From the NCBI GenBank assembly GCA_031271875.1, contig JAISVD010000194.1, positions 1 through 5,469 of the forward strand: a DNA stretch of 5,469 nucleotides, in the 5' to 3' direction. Within the stretch, counting starts at the first letter, position 1; each line of letters begins with the position of its first letter. The notes beneath the pieces were generated by a model that was not told the DNA's origin, made no database searches, and worked only from the letters and a program-made list of their open reading frames with translations. This document shows, piece by piece, positions 5,213 to 5,469 of this stretch. Position numbers and translations under genes: made by a program. The stretch comes from Spirochaetaceae bacterium. Its GTDB lineage: Bacteria; Spirochaetota; Spirochaetia; Treponematales; Treponemataceae.

Positions 5213-5469
5213 ATTTTTCCGGTAATTACAGACCATCCAGAGGAAGCGCCGGGAAGGGGAATTTTTTCATCGTGAACAAACTCACCGAGCTCCTTCCAGA
5301 GAAACGCTTCGGCAAAGTAATCGGGGATGACCCGTCTCAGGGAGAGAACCCGCTGGGCCGATATTTTTTTGAGTGAAAAATCATACCGGATGCCGCCGTC
5401 GCCGCCGCTGAGTTCATGTATGGCGGTTTCGATCCTTCTGAGCCTGTGTTTTTCCGAGGCTATGGACTG
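5188..5469 (-). CDS. C-terminal part of a MerR-like regulator with a shortened GyrI-like effector-binding domain (5' end outside window)
   Basis: This minus-strand frame is open from the window edge and ends at TGA 5188-5190, giving 93 visible residues. The first 20 (QSIASEKHRLRRIETAIHEL) look like the dimerising coiled coil that follows a MerR DNA-binding domain. The next part, FSLKKISAQRVLSLRRVIPD followed by a phenylalanine/leucine/tryptophan-rich segment ending LWKELGEFV, resembles the first half of a GyrI/BmrR-type small-molecule-binding domain. That domain usually runs about 150 residues, but only about 65-70 are present before the stop. No other frame continues the homology in the 60 bp to ruvA, so the protein is either naturally short or a decayed gene. 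It is in the same direction as ruvA, which has its own promoter. The family call is from pattern memory, and the N-terminal DNA-binding part is not visible. Confidence 0.65.
   Translation of the reverse strand, partial: QSIASEKHRLRRIETAIHELSGGDGGIRYDFSLKKISAQRVLSLRRVIPDYFAEAFLWKELGEFVHDEKIPLPGASSGWSVITGKMGTELGKS

Noticed and set aside
4157..5275. A 372-codon open frame on the plus strand
   Set aside because: It covers ruvA and the start of ruvB in antisense, has no ribosome site or domain, and is best explained by codon bias of the genes on the other strand.
1..5469. CRISPR array, tRNA or rRNA gene, insertion sequence, toxin-antitoxin or defence cassette
   Set aside because: I found no regularly spaced repeats, cloverleaf-like segment, transposase motif, terminal inverted repeat or small paired genes of that kind. 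Almost all bases are covered by the recognised genes.

Overview
The window looks like ordinary chromosomal DNA from a bacterium with a near-even base composition. The best guess is a spirochaete of the Treponema/Spirochaeta type. Two signals support this. First, ruvA-ruvB-queA are contiguous without ruvC, an order I recall from Borrelia and also from some Firmicutes. Second, the RuvB wording around residues 90-100 and 130-150 (SAPALDKPKD, AMEDYELDWIIGQG) resembles spirochaetal RuvB more than the enterobacterial protein. This is recognition from memory, not a search.

Layout from left to right. Bases 1-386 (minus) encode a VOC/glyoxalase-fold protein whose C-terminal end is cut by the window edge. 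It lies directly downstream of an AraC-family regulator (415-1389, minus), and a perfect 11-bp hairpin joins the two genes. Bases 1390-1576 form a divergent control region. It holds promoter-like elements for both directions and a palindrome in the leader of the next gene. Bases 1577-2383 (plus) encode a ZIP-family metal transporter close to ZupT. It converges on queA (2413-3501, minus) across only 29 bp, with no hairpin terminator visible.

The right half is the minus-strand operon ruvA (4529-5128), ruvB (3476-4516), queA (2413-3501). RuvA and RuvB form the branch-migration motor that acts on Holliday junctions. QueA performs the penultimate step of queuosine synthesis on tRNA. The three genes are tightly packed (12-nt gap, then a 26-nt overlap) and probably share one mRNA. 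That mRNA would start from a strong promoter just upstream of ruvA, placed so that the transcript would begin at or next to the ruvA ATG. The right edge (5188-5469, minus) holds the C-terminal end of a MerR-like regulator with a GyrI-like effector domain that appears to stop early.

I found no mobile element, CRISPR array, RNA gene or defence system, and no convincing undescribed multi-gene system. The observations worth a second look are regulatory: the araC-voc coupling hairpin, the predicted leaderless ruvA mRNA, the ZIP leader palindrome that hides a strong Shine-Dalgarno, a 7-residue duplication in the AraC protein, and the shortened MerR effector domain.
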